A stretch of 64,000 bases of DNA, taken from contig SPDP01000001.1 in assembly GCA_009360345.1 (NCBI GenBank), positions 186,001 through 250,000 on the forward strand, read 5' to 3'. Of the stretch, positions 24,527 through 33,574 are shown one piece after another. The DNA is from Alcaligenaceae bacterium SAGV5. GTDB lineage: Bacteria > Pseudomonadota > Gammaproteobacteria > Burkholderiales > Burkholderiaceae_B. The position numbers were made by a program, and so were the translations under genes. Position 1 is the first letter of the stretch, and each line of letters opens with the position of its first letter. The notes beneath the pieces are model-generated. The model did not search any database. It worked only from the letters and a program-made list of their open reading frames with translations, and was not told the DNA's origin.

Positions 24527-25390
24527 CTACGCCGTCAGTCCCAGGCGGCGCGCGGTTGCCATGATGGCGCGGGCGCGCCGGATGAACGGCGCGTCCACCA
24601 TGCGGCCGTCCACCGTGAAGGCACCCAGCCCGGCGCGCTCCGCTTCCTGTTCCGCCTGCAGTACCCGGGCCGCGTGCCGGATTTCCTCGTCGCCGGGCCG
24701 GAAGGCCTCGTTGGCCGCGGCCACCTGGCTGGGATGGATGCAGCTCTTGCCCACGTAGCCCAGCCGTCTGGCCATGTGCGCCTCGGCCAGGTAGCCGTCG
24801 CGGTCGGCAATGTCGGCGTAGGCGCCGTCGCACGCCCAGACGCCCGCCCGGCCGGCGGCCAGCCGTATGGCCAGCAGCACGTGGTGGACGGCGGCGGTGT
24901 CGCGGCGGTCCACGCCCAGGTCCTCGAAAAGGTCGCCCAGGCCCACCTGCAGGCCCGCCACGCGAGGGTGGGCGCGGGCCAATTCCGCGGCCCGCGCCAG
25001 CGCTTCGGGGGTTTCGATGTTGACCAGCAGGCCTATCGGCCGGGTGATGCCCCGTTGGCGTTCGAGTTCGTCCAGCCGCCGGGCGGCGGCCTGGACGGCA
25101 TGCGGCGTTTCGGCCTTGGGCAGGTTGAGCAGGTCCAGCGCGGGCAGCGCCACCGCGTCCAGGTCGGCCTCGAAGTGCGGGCTGTCCGGGCCGTTGACGC
25201 GTACGACCATGACCTTGCCTGGCTCGGCCGGCCGCGAGGCGAGAAAGGCGGCGACGGCCGCGCGCGCCTCGTGCTTGCGCGTGTCCTGGACCGAGTCTTC
25301 CAGGTCGAACGACAGCGCGTCGGCCTCGCCGGCCAGCGCCTTGGAGAACAGCTCGGGCCGCGAGCCGGGTACGAAGAGTTTGCTGCGCAT
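24527..25390 (-). CDS. HpcH/HpaI aldolase - CitE-like CoA-ester lyase
   Basis: The 287 aa TIM barrel begins MRSKLFVPGSRPELFSKALAGEADALSFDLEDSV, the hallmark of CitE-like lyases. Further motifs are MVVRVNGPDSPHFEADLD, LLVNIETPEALARA, the metal-site GLQVGLGDLFEDLGV and GKSCIHPSQVAAANEAF. Such enzymes cleave malyl-CoA, citramalyl-CoA or similar thioesters to an acyl-CoA and an oxo acid. It is the third gene after a Bug receptor and a CoA-transferase on the same strand, 26 bp after the latter, so a take-up, CoA-activate, cleave route is likely. Confidence 0.88.
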   Translation of the reverse strand: MRSKLFVPGSRPELFSKALAGEADALSFDLEDSVQDTRKHEARAAVAAFLASRPAEPGKVMVVRVNGPDSPHFEADLDAVALPALDLLNLPKAETPHAVQAAARRLDELERQRGITRPIGLLVNIETPEALARAAELARAHPRVAGLQVGLGDLFEDLGVDRRDTAAVHHVLLAIRLAAGRAGVWACDGAYADIADRDGYLAEAHMARRLGYVGKSCIHPSQVAAANEAFRPGDEEIRHAARVLQAEQEAERAGLGAFTVDGRMVDAPFIRRARAIMATARRLGLTA

Positions 25391-25416
25391 GGCGTGTTCC
25401 TGGAAGGATGCGGACG

Positions 25417-26655
25417 TCAGTCGTCCTCGTTTTCCCGGTGCACGGCGCCGCCCCGCACCAGCTCGCGGTAGCGCCGGTCGTCCACGCCCAGCCCGGCCAG
25501 CACTTCGCGGTTGTGCTGGCCGATGGCCGGCGCGGGGGAGCGGATCGCGCCGGGCGTGCCGCCCATGCGCGGCACCACGTGGTGCATGGGGAAGGCGCCC
25601 ATGTCGGGGTCGGGATAGTCGGCCAGGATCTCGCGCTCGACGAAGTGCGGATCGTCGACGATCTGCGAGATGTCGTAGATGGGGCCGATGGTGACCTGCG
25701 CTTCCTCGAAGAAACGGACGTTCTCGGCCTGGGTGCGCTGCGCGATGAAGGTGCCGATGAGGGTATCGAGTTCTTCGGCGTGGCGCACGCGGCCGGCGTT
25801 GGTGCGGTAGCGCGGATCGGCGGCCAGGTCGGGCCGGCCGATGGATGCGAACAGGCGTTCGGCCATCTTCTGGGTGGAGGCCGACAGGCCCACGTACAGG
25901 CCGTCCCGGCAGCGATAGGCGTTGCGCGGGCCGGAGTTGGTGGACCGGCTGCCGGTGCGCGGCTTGACGCGTCCGGTCAGGCGGTAATTGGCGGCCTGCG
26001 GGCCGAGCACCGCGAACAGCGGATCGAGCAGGGGCAGGTCGATCACCTGTCCCTGCCCGCCGTTGACCTCGACCTCGCGCAGCGCGATCAGCAGTCCCGC
26101 CACGCCGTACAGCCCGGCCACCGTGTCGGCCAGGTACATGGGCGGCAGCACGGGTTCGCGGTCGGCGAAGCCGTTCATGGACGCGAAGCCGGAAATGCCC
26201 TCGACCAGCGTGCCGAAACCGGGCCGGCCGCGATAAGGCCCGGTCTGGCCCCAGCCCGAGATGCGCACCACGACCAGGCGCGGATTGCGCGCCAGCAGTA
26301 CGTCGGGCGCGAGGCCCATGGCCTCCAGCACGCCCGGCTTGAAGCTCTCGACCAGCACCGCGGCCGATTCCGCCAGCGCCAGCAGCAGGTCGCGCGCCAC
26401 GGGCTGGCGCAGGTCCAGGCCCAGGCTCTTCTTGTTGCGCGCGTACAGCTTCCAGTTGGTGTCCACGTCCTCGGTGCGCCAGGCACGCAGGGTGTCGCCG
26501 TCCGGGCTTTCCACCTTGACCACGTCGGCACCGAAGTCCGCCAGCACCTGGGTGAGCGTGTTGCCCGCCACCAGCCGCGACAGGTCCAGGATGCGCACGC
26601 CCGACAGCGGGCCGCCCGCGCCGGGTTCGTAACCGCGTTGTTTCAACGATGCCAT
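25417..26655 (-). CDS. CaiB/BaiF-family (class III) CoA-transferase
   Basis: The 412 aa protein shows LSGVRILDLSRLVAGNTLTQVLADFGADVVKVESPDGDTLRAW, NKKSLGLDLRQPVARDLLLAL, VLVESFKPGVLEAMGL, then a mid-domain GRPGFGTLVEGISGFASMNG and C-terminal NREVLAGLGV. The catalytic Asp of class III enzymes fits the segment YLADTVAGLYG. It moves CoA between carboxylic acids, for example from succinyl-CoA. The ATG at 26655 overlaps the stop of the upstream Bug gene (ATGA); the longer frame to 26877 has no family match. It probably makes the thioester split by the CitE-like lyase. Confidence 0.9.
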   Translation of the reverse strand: MASLKQRGYEPGAGGPLSGVRILDLSRLVAGNTLTQVLADFGADVVKVESPDGDTLRAWRTEDVDTNWKLYARNKKSLGLDLRQPVARDLLLALAESAAVLVESFKPGVLEAMGLAPDVLLARNPRLVVVRISGWGQTGPYRGRPGFGTLVEGISGFASMNGFADREPVLPPMYLADTVAGLYGVAGLLIALREVEVNGGQGQVIDLPLLDPLFAVLGPQAANYRLTGRVKPRTGSRSTNSGPRNAYRCRDGLYVGLSASTQKMAERLFASIGRPDLAADPRYRTNAGRVRHAEELDTLIGTFIAQRTQAENVRFFEEAQVTIGPIYDISQIVDDPHFVEREILADYPDPDMGAFPMHHVVPRMGGTPGAIRSPAPAIGQHNREVLAGLGVDDRRYRELVRGGAVHRENEDD

Positions 26656-27665
26656 CAGTCCGCCTTGATGTCCGCCTGCCGGGCGATGCGCCGCCATTGC
26701 TCGATGTCGCCGCGCAATTGGGCGCCGAATGCGTCCGGCGTCTTGGGGTCCGGTTCGGCGCCTTCGCGCAGCAGCAGGTCCTTGATCTCGTCCTGGCCGA
26801 GGATACGATTGATCTCGGTGTTCAGGCGAGCCACGACGGGAGCCGGTGTGCCCGAAGGCGTCAGGATGCCCCACCACAGTCCCGATTCGTAGCCCGGCGC
26901 GCCGTTGGCGGCCAGCGGCGCCAGCCCCGGCGCCACCGCCGACGGGGTGGCGCTGGTCACGCCCAGCGCGCGCACCTTGCCTGCCTTGACCGTGGGCAGG
27001 ATGGACGGGCCGCTGGCGATCAGCACCTGGATATGTCCGCCGATCAGGTCGTTGATGGCCGGCGCCATGCCCTTGTACGGGACGTGTGTCATCTGCACGC
27101 CCGCGACCTGGGCATATTGGTGGGTGGCGAAGTGGTTGATGCTGCCCACGCCCGAACTGGCGTAGTTCAGCTTGCCAGGCTGGCTTTTCGCCAGCGCGAG
27201 CAGTTCCTGCGGCGTCTTGACGGGCAGCTCGTTGTTCACCGTCAGGATCATCGGCCCCTTGGCCACCATGGCGACCGGCGCGAACGCATGCACCGGATCG
27301 AACGGCAGGCTGGTCTGGATGGCCGCGTTGGTGGTGTAGGTGGACGACACGAACAGCAGCGTATAGCCGTCCGGCTGCGCGCGCGCCGCCAGCCCCGCGC
27401 CCACGCTGCCACCCGCGCCGGCCTTGTTGTCCACCACCACGGGCTGGCCCAGCGCGTCGCCCAGGCGCTTGCCGATCGCGCGCGCGAACACGTCGTTGGA
27501 GCCCCCGGGCGGATTGGGCACGATCAGGGTGATCGGCCGGGCGGGGAAGGCTTCCATGGCCAGGACCTGCGCCGGCCCGGCGCAGGCCAGCGCCGCGGCC
27601 AGGCAGGCCGCGCGGCGGCCGGGACGCAAGAGGGGCAAGGCACGGGCGGGCGGGAACGTGTTCAC
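26655..27665 (-). CDS. Bug/TctC-family periplasmic solute receptor, copy 5
   Basis: The 336 aa protein has a long signal region (basic LLRPGRRAACLAAALACAGPAQVLA, cleavage near residue 36). Family motifs are FPARPITLIVPNPPGGSNDVFARAI, PVVVDNKAGAGGSVGAG, RAQPDGYTLLFVSST and THVPYKGMAPAINDLIGGHI. It is the first gene of the CoA-transferase/CitE operon and is divergent from a LysR gene. No TctAB is adjacent. It presumably binds the acid that the CoA-transferase activates. Confidence 0.9.
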   Translation of the reverse strand: MNTFPPARALPLLRPGRRAACLAAALACAGPAQVLAMEAFPARPITLIVPNPPGGSNDVFARAIGKRLGDALGQPVVVDNKAGAGGSVGAGLAARAQPDGYTLLFVSSTYTTNAAIQTSLPFDPVHAFAPVAMVAKGPMILTVNNELPVKTPQELLALAKSQPGKLNYASSGVGSINHFATHQYAQVAGVQMTHVPYKGMAPAINDLIGGHIQVLIASGPSILPTVKAGKVRALGVTSATPSAVAPGLAPLAANGAPGYESGLWWGILTPSGTPAPVVARLNTEINRILGQDEIKDLLLREGAEPDPKTPDAFGAQLRGDIEQWRRIARQADIKAD

Positions 27666-27716
27666 GGGAGTCTCCTTGTCGTGGTTATCCGACGGATTCT
27701 AGACACTGGATAAACT

Positions 27717-27735
27717 ACGAAAAGCGATTTTTCGT
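27717..27735. promoter_or_regulatory. Palindrome between divergent Bug operon and LysR gene
   Basis: ACGAAAA (27717-27723) and TTTTCGT (27729-27735) form a perfect 7 bp inverted repeat with a 5 bp spacer, in a short AT-rich stretch of the 93 bp divergent gap. It lies 23 bp before the LysR ATG and 51 bp before the Bug start. It is a good candidate for the regulator's autoregulatory and activation site. Confidence 0.55.
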
Positions 27736-27758
27736 GATACGTCAGTTTAGGAAATCTA

Positions 27759-28655
27759 ATGAAACTGGAATTCCTGCAGACCCTGTGCGCCGTCCTGCGC
27801 CGAGGCACCTTCGCGGCGGCCGCGGAGGAAGTGAATCTGACGCCGGGCGCGGTCAGCCAGCACATCAAGTACCTGGAGCAGCATTTCGGGCAAGCCCTGT
27901 TCGACCGGGCGGCGCGCCAGGCCCGTCCCACGCCGTTCGCCCACGAGCTCGCGGCGCTGGTCCAGGGCACGCTGGAATCGCTGGATGCGCTGCGCGCGCG
28001 CCGCCAGACGCGCGTCTCCGGCAAGGTCGCGCTGGGCACGATCGATTCCATCCAGGCCACGCTGCTGCCCATGGCGATGAAGGTGCTGCAATCGGACTAT
28101 CCCGAACTGGACGTGCACCTGGCCCGTGGCCGCTCGGAGCGGCTGCTGGGCGAGCTGCGGGACGGCGCGATCGACGCCGCGGTGCTGGTGCGGCCGCAAT
28201 CGGGCGGATCGAGCCGGCTCCACTGGCAGACGCTGATGCACGAGGCCATGGTGCTGGTGGCCCCGCCCGACGCGCGGGGCGACACGGTCGAGCAATTGCT
28301 GCGCGGCCACGACTGGATACGCTTCGACAAGACGTCCACCGGCGGCCGCATCGCCGCCCAGTACGTGCGCCGCCTGCATCCGCGCATGAAAAGCCGCATC
28401 GATCTCCTGTCCAGCCACGCCATCATCGCGATGGTCTCGGCGGGGCTGGGGGTCTCCATCATTCCGCAGCCCTACGATCCGCTGCGCAAGGCCTACCGCT
28501 TCCGCGAACTGGCGCTGGGGCGCGGCGGGCCACGGCGGCAGATCGCCTTCGTGTGCCGCCGGGCGGATGTCGACAAGCCGGCGCTGGGCGTGCTCAGGGC
28601 GGCGTTCGAGCGGGTGGCGGCCCAGGCCAGGGACGCGGGCGCGGATGCGGCGTGA
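27759..28655 (+). CDS. LysR-family transcriptional regulator
   Basis: The 298 aa protein begins MKLEFLQTLCAVLRRGTFAAAAEEVNLTPGAVSQHIKYLEQHFGQALFDRAARQARPT, a standard LysR DNA-binding domain. The effector domain includes the LSSHAIIAMVSAGLGVSIIPQP segment. It is divergent from the Bug/CoA-transferase/CitE operon, across a 93 bp gap carrying a perfect palindrome, so that operon is the probable target. It ends six bases before the convergent ABC exporter gene. Confidence 0.9.
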   Translation: MKLEFLQTLCAVLRRGTFAAAAEEVNLTPGAVSQHIKYLEQHFGQALFDRAARQARPTPFAHELAALVQGTLESLDALRARRQTRVSGKVALGTIDSIQATLLPMAMKVLQSDYPELDVHLARGRSERLLGELRDGAIDAAVLVRPQSGGSSRLHWQTLMHEAMVLVAPPDARGDTVEQLLRGHDWIRFDKTSTGGRIAAQYVRRLHPRMKSRIDLLSSHAIIAMVSAGLGVSIIPQPYDPLRKAYRFRELALGRGGPRRQIAFVCRRADVDKPALGVLRAAFERVAAQARDAGADAA

Positions 28656-28661
28656 GCGGGC

Positions 28662-30536
28662 CTAGGCCGGGCGCGGCAGCGCTTCGTCGGCCGGCAGGTA
28701 GCGAGGCTCGTCCCCCGCCGCGTGGACGGGACGGTAGCGCAGGTGGCGGCCATGCCAGCGGGCGACCGTGCTGCGGTGGGCGATGCTGACGATGGCCGCG
28801 CGCGGCAGGCGTTCGACCAGCAAGGCATACATGGCGGCCTCGGTTTCCTCGTCCAGCGCCGAGGTCGCTTCGTCCAGGAACAGGAAGTCGGGCTGCTGCA
28901 GGATGGCGCGGGCGAAGGCCAGGCGTTGCTGTTCACCCGGCGACAGCCGCATTCCCCAGTTGTCGCGCCGTTGCAGCAGGCCGGCCAGCCGCTCCAGCCG
29001 GCAGTCGCGCAGCAGGGCGGCGAGGGTGGCGTCGTCGTGGGTGCCGGGCTGCGAGGGGTAGTCCAGCGCGGCGGCCAGCGTGCCGGTGGGCACGTAGCTG
29101 CGCTGCGGCAGGAACAGGGTGCGTGCGTCGGCGGGGCGCTCGATGGTGCCGCGGCCGTAGGGCCAGATGCCGGCCATGGCGCGGAACAGGACGCTCTTGC
29201 CCGCCCCCGACGGACCTGTCACCAATACCCGTTCGCCCGGTTGCACGGTCATCGAGAAGGGGTCGGTCAGCGTCCGCCGCTCGCCGCTGCCGGGCAGGGC
29301 CAGCACCAGTCCGGCTGCGGCGATGGCGCCGTGTCCGGCGCGATGGTCGTGTTCGACCAGCGCGATGCCGTGCAGGCCGTCGCGCGCACCGTGCTCGGCT
29401 TCGGCCGCGCCCAGCGCGGACGAGAAGTCCAGCAGGCGGTTGGCGGCGGCCTGCCAGCCCACCAGCGATGCATAGCCGTCCACGAACCACGACAGCGCGC
29501 CCTGCACCTGGCCGAAGGCCGAGGCGATCTGCATCAGCACGCCCAGCGTGATGGCGCCGGAGAAATAATGCGGGGCGGCCACGATCAGCGGAAAGACGAT
29601 CGCGACCTGGCCATAGCCCGAGTTCACGAACACCAGCCGGCGCGTATAGACCATCAGCCAGCGCCAGTTCTCGCGGATGTGGTCGAACGACCCGCGCAGC
29701 CCCGCGCGCTCGGCGGGTTCTCCACCGTACAGCGCGATGCCTTCGGCGTTTTCGCGCAGCCGCATCAGCGCGTAGCGGAAATCGGCCTCGGTCTGTTCCT
29801 GGCGGAAGCTCAGGCCGATCAGCGGCTTGCCTATCCTGTGGGTCAGCCAGGATCCCGCCACGGCGTACAGGACGGCGAACCACACCATGTAGCCGGGGAT
29901 GGAAATGGTCTTGCCGCCGAGCGCGAAAACCAGCGGTCCCGAGATGGTCCACAGCAGCGTGACGAAGGACAGCAGCGTCACCACCGAATTGAGCAGGCCC
30001 AGCGACAGCGTCAGGCTGGTGCTGGCCAGTGTGCGCAGGTCCTCGGCCAGGCGCTGGTCGGGGTTGTCGGCGCCATGCGACTGCTCCACCCGGTAGTACG
30101 CCTGCCCCGCGGTCCAGCGGTGCAGCCAGTGGTCGGTCAGCCATGTGCGCCAGCGCATCTCCAGCATCATGGTGTAGAACTGCTTCATGATGGCGATGAC
30201 GATGAATGCCGCCGCGATCGCGCAGAAGTGCGCCAGTTGCAGCTTGAACGCCGCGAAATCGCGCGCTTCCAGGGCGTTGTAGAAAACCCGGTTCCAGTTG
30301 GTCAGCCAGACGTTGGCGGCCACCAGGGCCAGGTTCAGGCCCACGACCAGGGCCAGCAGGCCGAGTGCCGCCCCGCGGTCGTCGGACACCCAGTAGGGCC
30401 TGAGCAGCCGCCACGTGGCGCCCAGGCGCAATTGGCCGCGAATGTCGCGGGGGGCCGGGCCGGCGTCTGCGGCCGGGTCGTCGGGGCGGGGCATGGCGAG
30501 GGACATGACGGGCATCCGCGTGGAAATGGCTTCCAC
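28662..30536 (-). CDS. ABC exporter, fused membrane and ATPase domains (SbmA/BacA-related YddA family)
   Basis: The 624 aa half-transporter has an N-terminal ABC_membrane_2 domain (about 45-330) with several hydrophobic helices, for example AALGLLALVVGLNLALVAANVWLTNWN, followed by the family motif RWRTWLTDHWLHRWTAGQAYYR. The C-terminal ATPase (about 410-615) has Walker A GPSGAGKSVLFR, signature LSPGEQQRLAFARAIL and Walker B FLFLDEATSALDEE. Relatives move vitamin B12, peptides or long-chain acyl-CoA. An ATG at codon 15 is an alternative start. It is a single-gene unit and the substrate is unknown. Confidence 0.88.
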   Translation of the reverse strand: MEAISTRMPVMSLAMPRPDDPAADAGPAPRDIRGQLRLGATWRLLRPYWVSDDRGAALGLLALVVGLNLALVAANVWLTNWNRVFYNALEARDFAAFKLQLAHFCAIAAAFIVIAIMKQFYTMMLEMRWRTWLTDHWLHRWTAGQAYYRVEQSHGADNPDQRLAEDLRTLASTSLTLSLGLLNSVVTLLSFVTLLWTISGPLVFALGGKTISIPGYMVWFAVLYAVAGSWLTHRIGKPLIGLSFRQEQTEADFRYALMRLRENAEGIALYGGEPAERAGLRGSFDHIRENWRWLMVYTRRLVFVNSGYGQVAIVFPLIVAAPHYFSGAITLGVLMQIASAFGQVQGALSWFVDGYASLVGWQAAANRLLDFSSALGAAEAEHGARDGLHGIALVEHDHRAGHGAIAAAGLVLALPGSGERRTLTDPFSMTVQPGERVLVTGPSGAGKSVLFRAMAGIWPYGRGTIERPADARTLFLPQRSYVPTGTLAAALDYPSQPGTHDDATLAALLRDCRLERLAGLLQRRDNWGMRLSPGEQQRLAFARAILQQPDFLFLDEATSALDEETEAAMYALLVERLPRAAIVSIAHRSTVARWHGRHLRYRPVHAAGDEPRYLPADEALPRPA

Positions 30537-30578
30537 GCTATCAATACTGTCTTAAAGGCCGCTTAAAGCGGGCCGGCG

Positions 30579-31430
30579 CTACTTGGCCCGGATCTCGACC
30601 CGCCCGGGCGGGTCGGGAGGCGTGCAGCCGTCCTGGCCGCGGGCCAGCAGGAAAGACCGCAGCACCGATACGGTGGCTTCTTCGACGCGCGCCTGGCCCA
30701 GGCCCAGGCCGGCGAAGTTCAGGTGAGTCGCGCCGTCGATGACCGCCAGCCATTTGCAGCCGGGGCGCATGTCGGCAAATGCCAGGGTGCGTGCGTGCCA
30801 GTCGGTCCGGTCCTGTCCGCCGTCGCGGGTTCCGGTAATCGACAGCACCGGCTTGGCGATGCCGCGCCAGGCCTGTTCTGGAAAGACGCTGCCCGGGCCC
30901 TGGGGCGACAGCACGACATAGGCGTCGAAGGCGTCGCGGCCGTGCACCGCCAGCCGGTTGCGCGCGCCGGCCTCGATGAGGGCGGTGGCGGCGCCCATGG
31001 AGTGGCCGAGCAGGATGGCATCGCCGCCGGGACAGCGGCTCGCCGCCCAGGCCCGCGCCGCGGCCACGTCCATCAGCCGCGCCCGGTAGGCCTGGGGGTC
31101 GGCCACGAGTTCGGCCAGGCCCTCGCGCAGGCCTTCCTCGCGGATGCGCGAGTGCAGGGCCCGCGGACCGCTTTCGACGTGCCCGGCCACGATGGCCAGA
31201 TAGCCCTGGTCCGACATGGCCCGGGCCAGGTAGCCGTATCCCTTCTCGGAGCCCCCCGCGCCGGGCGACACCACCGCGATGCCCTGGCAGCGCGGGCCGG
31301 CGGGGGCATAGGCGACGGCGGGTACGGACTGTCCGTCGGCGCGCGCCAGCGAGACGGTTTCCTGGCCGTGCGCGGCCGTCGCGGCCAGGCAGGCCGCAAG
31401 CAGCGCGAGGGTGCGGGACAGGGTGGGCAT
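30579..31430 (-). CDS. Secreted alpha/beta hydrolase (dienelactone-hydrolase/PAF-acetylhydrolase-like)
   Basis: The 283 aa protein has a signal peptide MPTLSRTLALLAACLAATAAHGQ. The alpha/beta-hydrolase core shows GIAVVSPGAGGSEKGYGYLARAMSDQGYLAIV and the nucleophile elbow LLGHSMGAATALIEAG. A late Asp (TGTRDGGQD) and His (IDGATHLNFAGLG) complete the triad. It is predicted to act in the periplasm or outside the cell on an ester or lactone. It lies 33 bp downstream of cca on the same strand; no functional link is obvious. Confidence 0.85.
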   Translation of the reverse strand: MPTLSRTLALLAACLAATAAHGQETVSLARADGQSVPAVAYAPAGPRCQGIAVVSPGAGGSEKGYGYLARAMSDQGYLAIVAGHVESGPRALHSRIREEGLREGLAELVADPQAYRARLMDVAAARAWAASRCPGGDAILLGHSMGAATALIEAGARNRLAVHGRDAFDAYVVLSPQGPGSVFPEQAWRGIAKPVLSITGTRDGGQDRTDWHARTLAFADMRPGCKWLAVIDGATHLNFAGLGLGQARVEEATVSVLRSFLLARGQDGCTPPDPPGRVEIRAK

Positions 31431-31463
31431 GGCGTCTCCTGCGGGAGCCGGCGGGCCGGACGC

Positions 31464-32597
31464 TCAGGCGCCGCCGGTGTCCATGGCGGGGGCGAGGGCG
31501 GCCAGGCGGGCGGCCCGCACGGCCTCGCGGATGCCGCCGGGCTGGCCGGCATGCCGGGCGGCGATGGCGCCGGCGTCGACCGCCTTGACCGTGTCGCGCC
31601 ACGCCATCCATCGGACCGCGTCCACGGACTGCCGCCGCCGCGCGGCTTCCAGCAGTTGTTCGAAGCGTTCCGGCTTGCGCAGGGCGTCCGTGCGTTCCAG
31701 CAAGGCCAGCACGCGCTCCGGATCCTGTCCCGCGCCGGGCAGGTCGGCCAGGGCCACTTGCAGCAGGCGAGCCATGTCGTTGCAGTCGTTCGACGCGCGC
31801 AGCCGCTTGCCCAGTCCGGCCGGATCGGCGCTGTCCGAGCACAGCAGCGCATAGCGCGAGGCCAGCGGCAGGCCCGCGCCAGCCGCCTCGTCCAGGATGG
31901 CCAACAGGTTGCCGTCCACCGCCAGGCCGGGGGCGACGCGGGGCAGCGCCGCGGTATCGGCCAGCACTTGCACCATGCGGGAGGGCCGTTCCTGCATCAA
32001 TCCGCGCGACAGTTCGCGCCAGACGCGTTCTGGCACCAGGGCGTCGACCTCGCCGTCGGCGGCCATGCGGCGGCACAGCTCCAGGGTCTCGGGCACCACC
32101 GCGAAGTCATGGAAACGGGCGGCGAAACGCGCCAGCCGCAGGATGCGCACGGGGTCTTCGGCAAAGGCCGGGCCGACGTGGCGAAACCGCCGGGCGCGCA
32201 GGTCGTCGCGGCCGCCATAGGGGTCGACCAGACGGCCGTCGGGCGCCTGCGCGATGGCGTTGATGGTCAGGTCGCGACGGCCCAGGTCGTCTTCCAGCGT
32301 GACGTCGGCGCCGGTGTGGAAGGTGAAGCCCTTGTAGCCGCGCCCCGACTTGCGCTCGGTGCGGGCCAGCGCGTATTCCTCGCGGGTGACGGGATGCAGG
32401 AAGACGGGAAAGTCGCCGCCCACGGGCACGAAACCCCGGGCCGACATCTGTTCCGGCGTGGCGCCCACCACTACCCAGTCGCGGTCGCCCGCGGGCAGCC
32501 CCAGCAACTGGTCGCGCACCGCGCCGCCCACGACGAAGACCGCCAGTCCGGCGGTGGCCGGATCCGGCACCGGCCGGGCGAGGTCAGCGCCGGCCAT
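31464..32597 (-). CDS. cca: CCA tRNA nucleotidyltransferase
   Basis: The 377 aa class II enzyme has the nucleotidyltransferase core [31 protein letters not shown], the metal-binding DxD (DRD), [10 protein letters not shown], and [39 protein letters not shown]. It adds or repairs the 3' CCA of tRNAs. At 377 aa it appears to lack the C-terminal HD phosphohydrolase domain seen in the ~412 aa E. coli enzyme. The ATG overlaps the end of the upstream NDUFA9-like gene by 14 bp. Confidence 0.93.
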   Translation of the reverse strand: MAGADLARPVPDPATAGLAVFVVGGAVRDQLLGLPAGDRDWVVVGATPEQMSARGFVPVGGDFPVFLHPVTREEYALARTERKSGRGYKGFTFHTGADVTLEDDLGRRDLTINAIAQAPDGRLVDPYGGRDDLRARRFRHVGPAFAEDPVRILRLARFAARFHDFAVVPETLELCRRMAADGEVDALVPERVWRELSRGLMQERPSRMVQVLADTAALPRVAPGLAVDGNLLAILDEAAGAGLPLASRYALLCSDSADPAGLGKRLRASNDCNDMARLLQVALADLPGAGQDPERVLALLERTDALRKPERFEQLLEAARRRQSVDAVRWMAWRDTVKAVDAGAIAARHAGQPGGIREAVRAARLAALAPAMDTGGA

Positions 32598-33561
32598 GGC
32601 GCATGCGGAACATGTCGAAGCGCGTGTGTTCGCGTTGCCCCAGGTAGTCGGGCGCCAGCGCTTCCAGCGAGCTGGGGTGGATGTCCAGCTCCGGTGCCAG
32701 CGGTCCGTCCAGGACCGCGTCCCGCGTCAGGGTATCGAGGTTGTCCCGCGAGACCAGCGGCGCGCCGGGCAGCATCTCCATGGCGGCCGCCTGGAGCTTG
32801 CCCAGGCCCATGGGCAGCGGCAGCACGCGGCGGGGATGGCCGCTCCAGGCGGCCGCCTTCTCGATCAGTTCCTTGAGCGCATAGGCCTGCGGCCCGGCCA
32901 CCGGATAGGTCTTGCCGTAGGTCCGGTGGTCGCCCAGCGCGTTGACCATGGCGTCGGTCAGGTCGCCCACGTAGATGGGCTGCAGGCGCGCCGACCCGCC
33001 CGCCACCGGCAGGACCGGAAAGCAGCGGGCCAGTGCCGCGAAGGTATTCAGGAAGCGGTCGTTCGGGCCGAACACCACCGAGGGCCGGAAGATGGTCAGC
33101 GCGCCCTCGGGCCAGGCATCGAACACGCGCCGCACGGCGGTCTCGCCGTCGCCCTTGGAGCGCTGGTACATGCTGGCGCCCTGGGAGTCCGCGCCCAGGG
33201 CGCTCATGTGCAGCATCCGGGTCACGCCCTGGGCCACGCAGGCCCGGGCCAGGCGTTCCGGCAGTTCGACATGCAGTGCGCGGAAAGTCTTGCCGTAGGG
33301 CGTGCCGCGTTCGCCGTGCAACGTGCCGACCAGGTTGATGACCGCGTCATGCCCCTGGACCAGGCGCGCCAGCGTGGCGTCGTCGGACAGGTCGGCCAGG
33401 GCGATGTCCACCGTGGGCAGCGGCAGCAGGTGGCGGGCGCTCATGTAGCGGCGGGTCGGGACCAGCAGCTTGCGGCCCTGGCCAGCCAGACGGGCCACCA
33501 GGTGGCTGCCGATGAAGCCCGAACCGCCCAGCACGAGTATGCGTGGATAGATCATGGTCAT
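32584..33561 (-). CDS. NDUFA9-like NAD-dependent epimerase/dehydratase-family protein
   Basis: The 325 aa atypical SDR begins [34 protein letters not shown] with the NAD-binding GGSGFIG. It continues with [36 protein letters not shown] (YxxSK active-site form) and [21 protein letters not shown]. This is the complex I NDUFA9/39 kDa-subunit-like group of free-standing bacterial proteins, whose role is not settled. An ATG two codons in is equally possible as start. It is transcribed with cca and downstream of the lytic transglycosylase. Confidence 0.87.
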   Translation of the reverse strand: MTMIYPRILVLGGSGFIGSHLVARLAGQGRKLLVPTRRYMSARHLLPLPTVDIALADLSDDATLARLVQGHDAVINLVGTLHGERGTPYGKTFRALHVELPERLARACVAQGVTRMLHMSALGADSQGASMYQRSKGDGETAVRRVFDAWPEGALTIFRPSVVFGPNDRFLNTFAALARCFPVLPVAGGSARLQPIYVGDLTDAMVNALGDHRTYGKTYPVAGPQAYALKELIEKAAAWSGHPRRVLPLPMGLGKLQAAAMEMLPGAPLVSRDNLDTLTRDAVLDGPLAPELDIHPSSLEALAPDYLGQREHTRFDMFRMRHGRR

Positions 33562-33574
33562 GGCGTGTGCTTCC

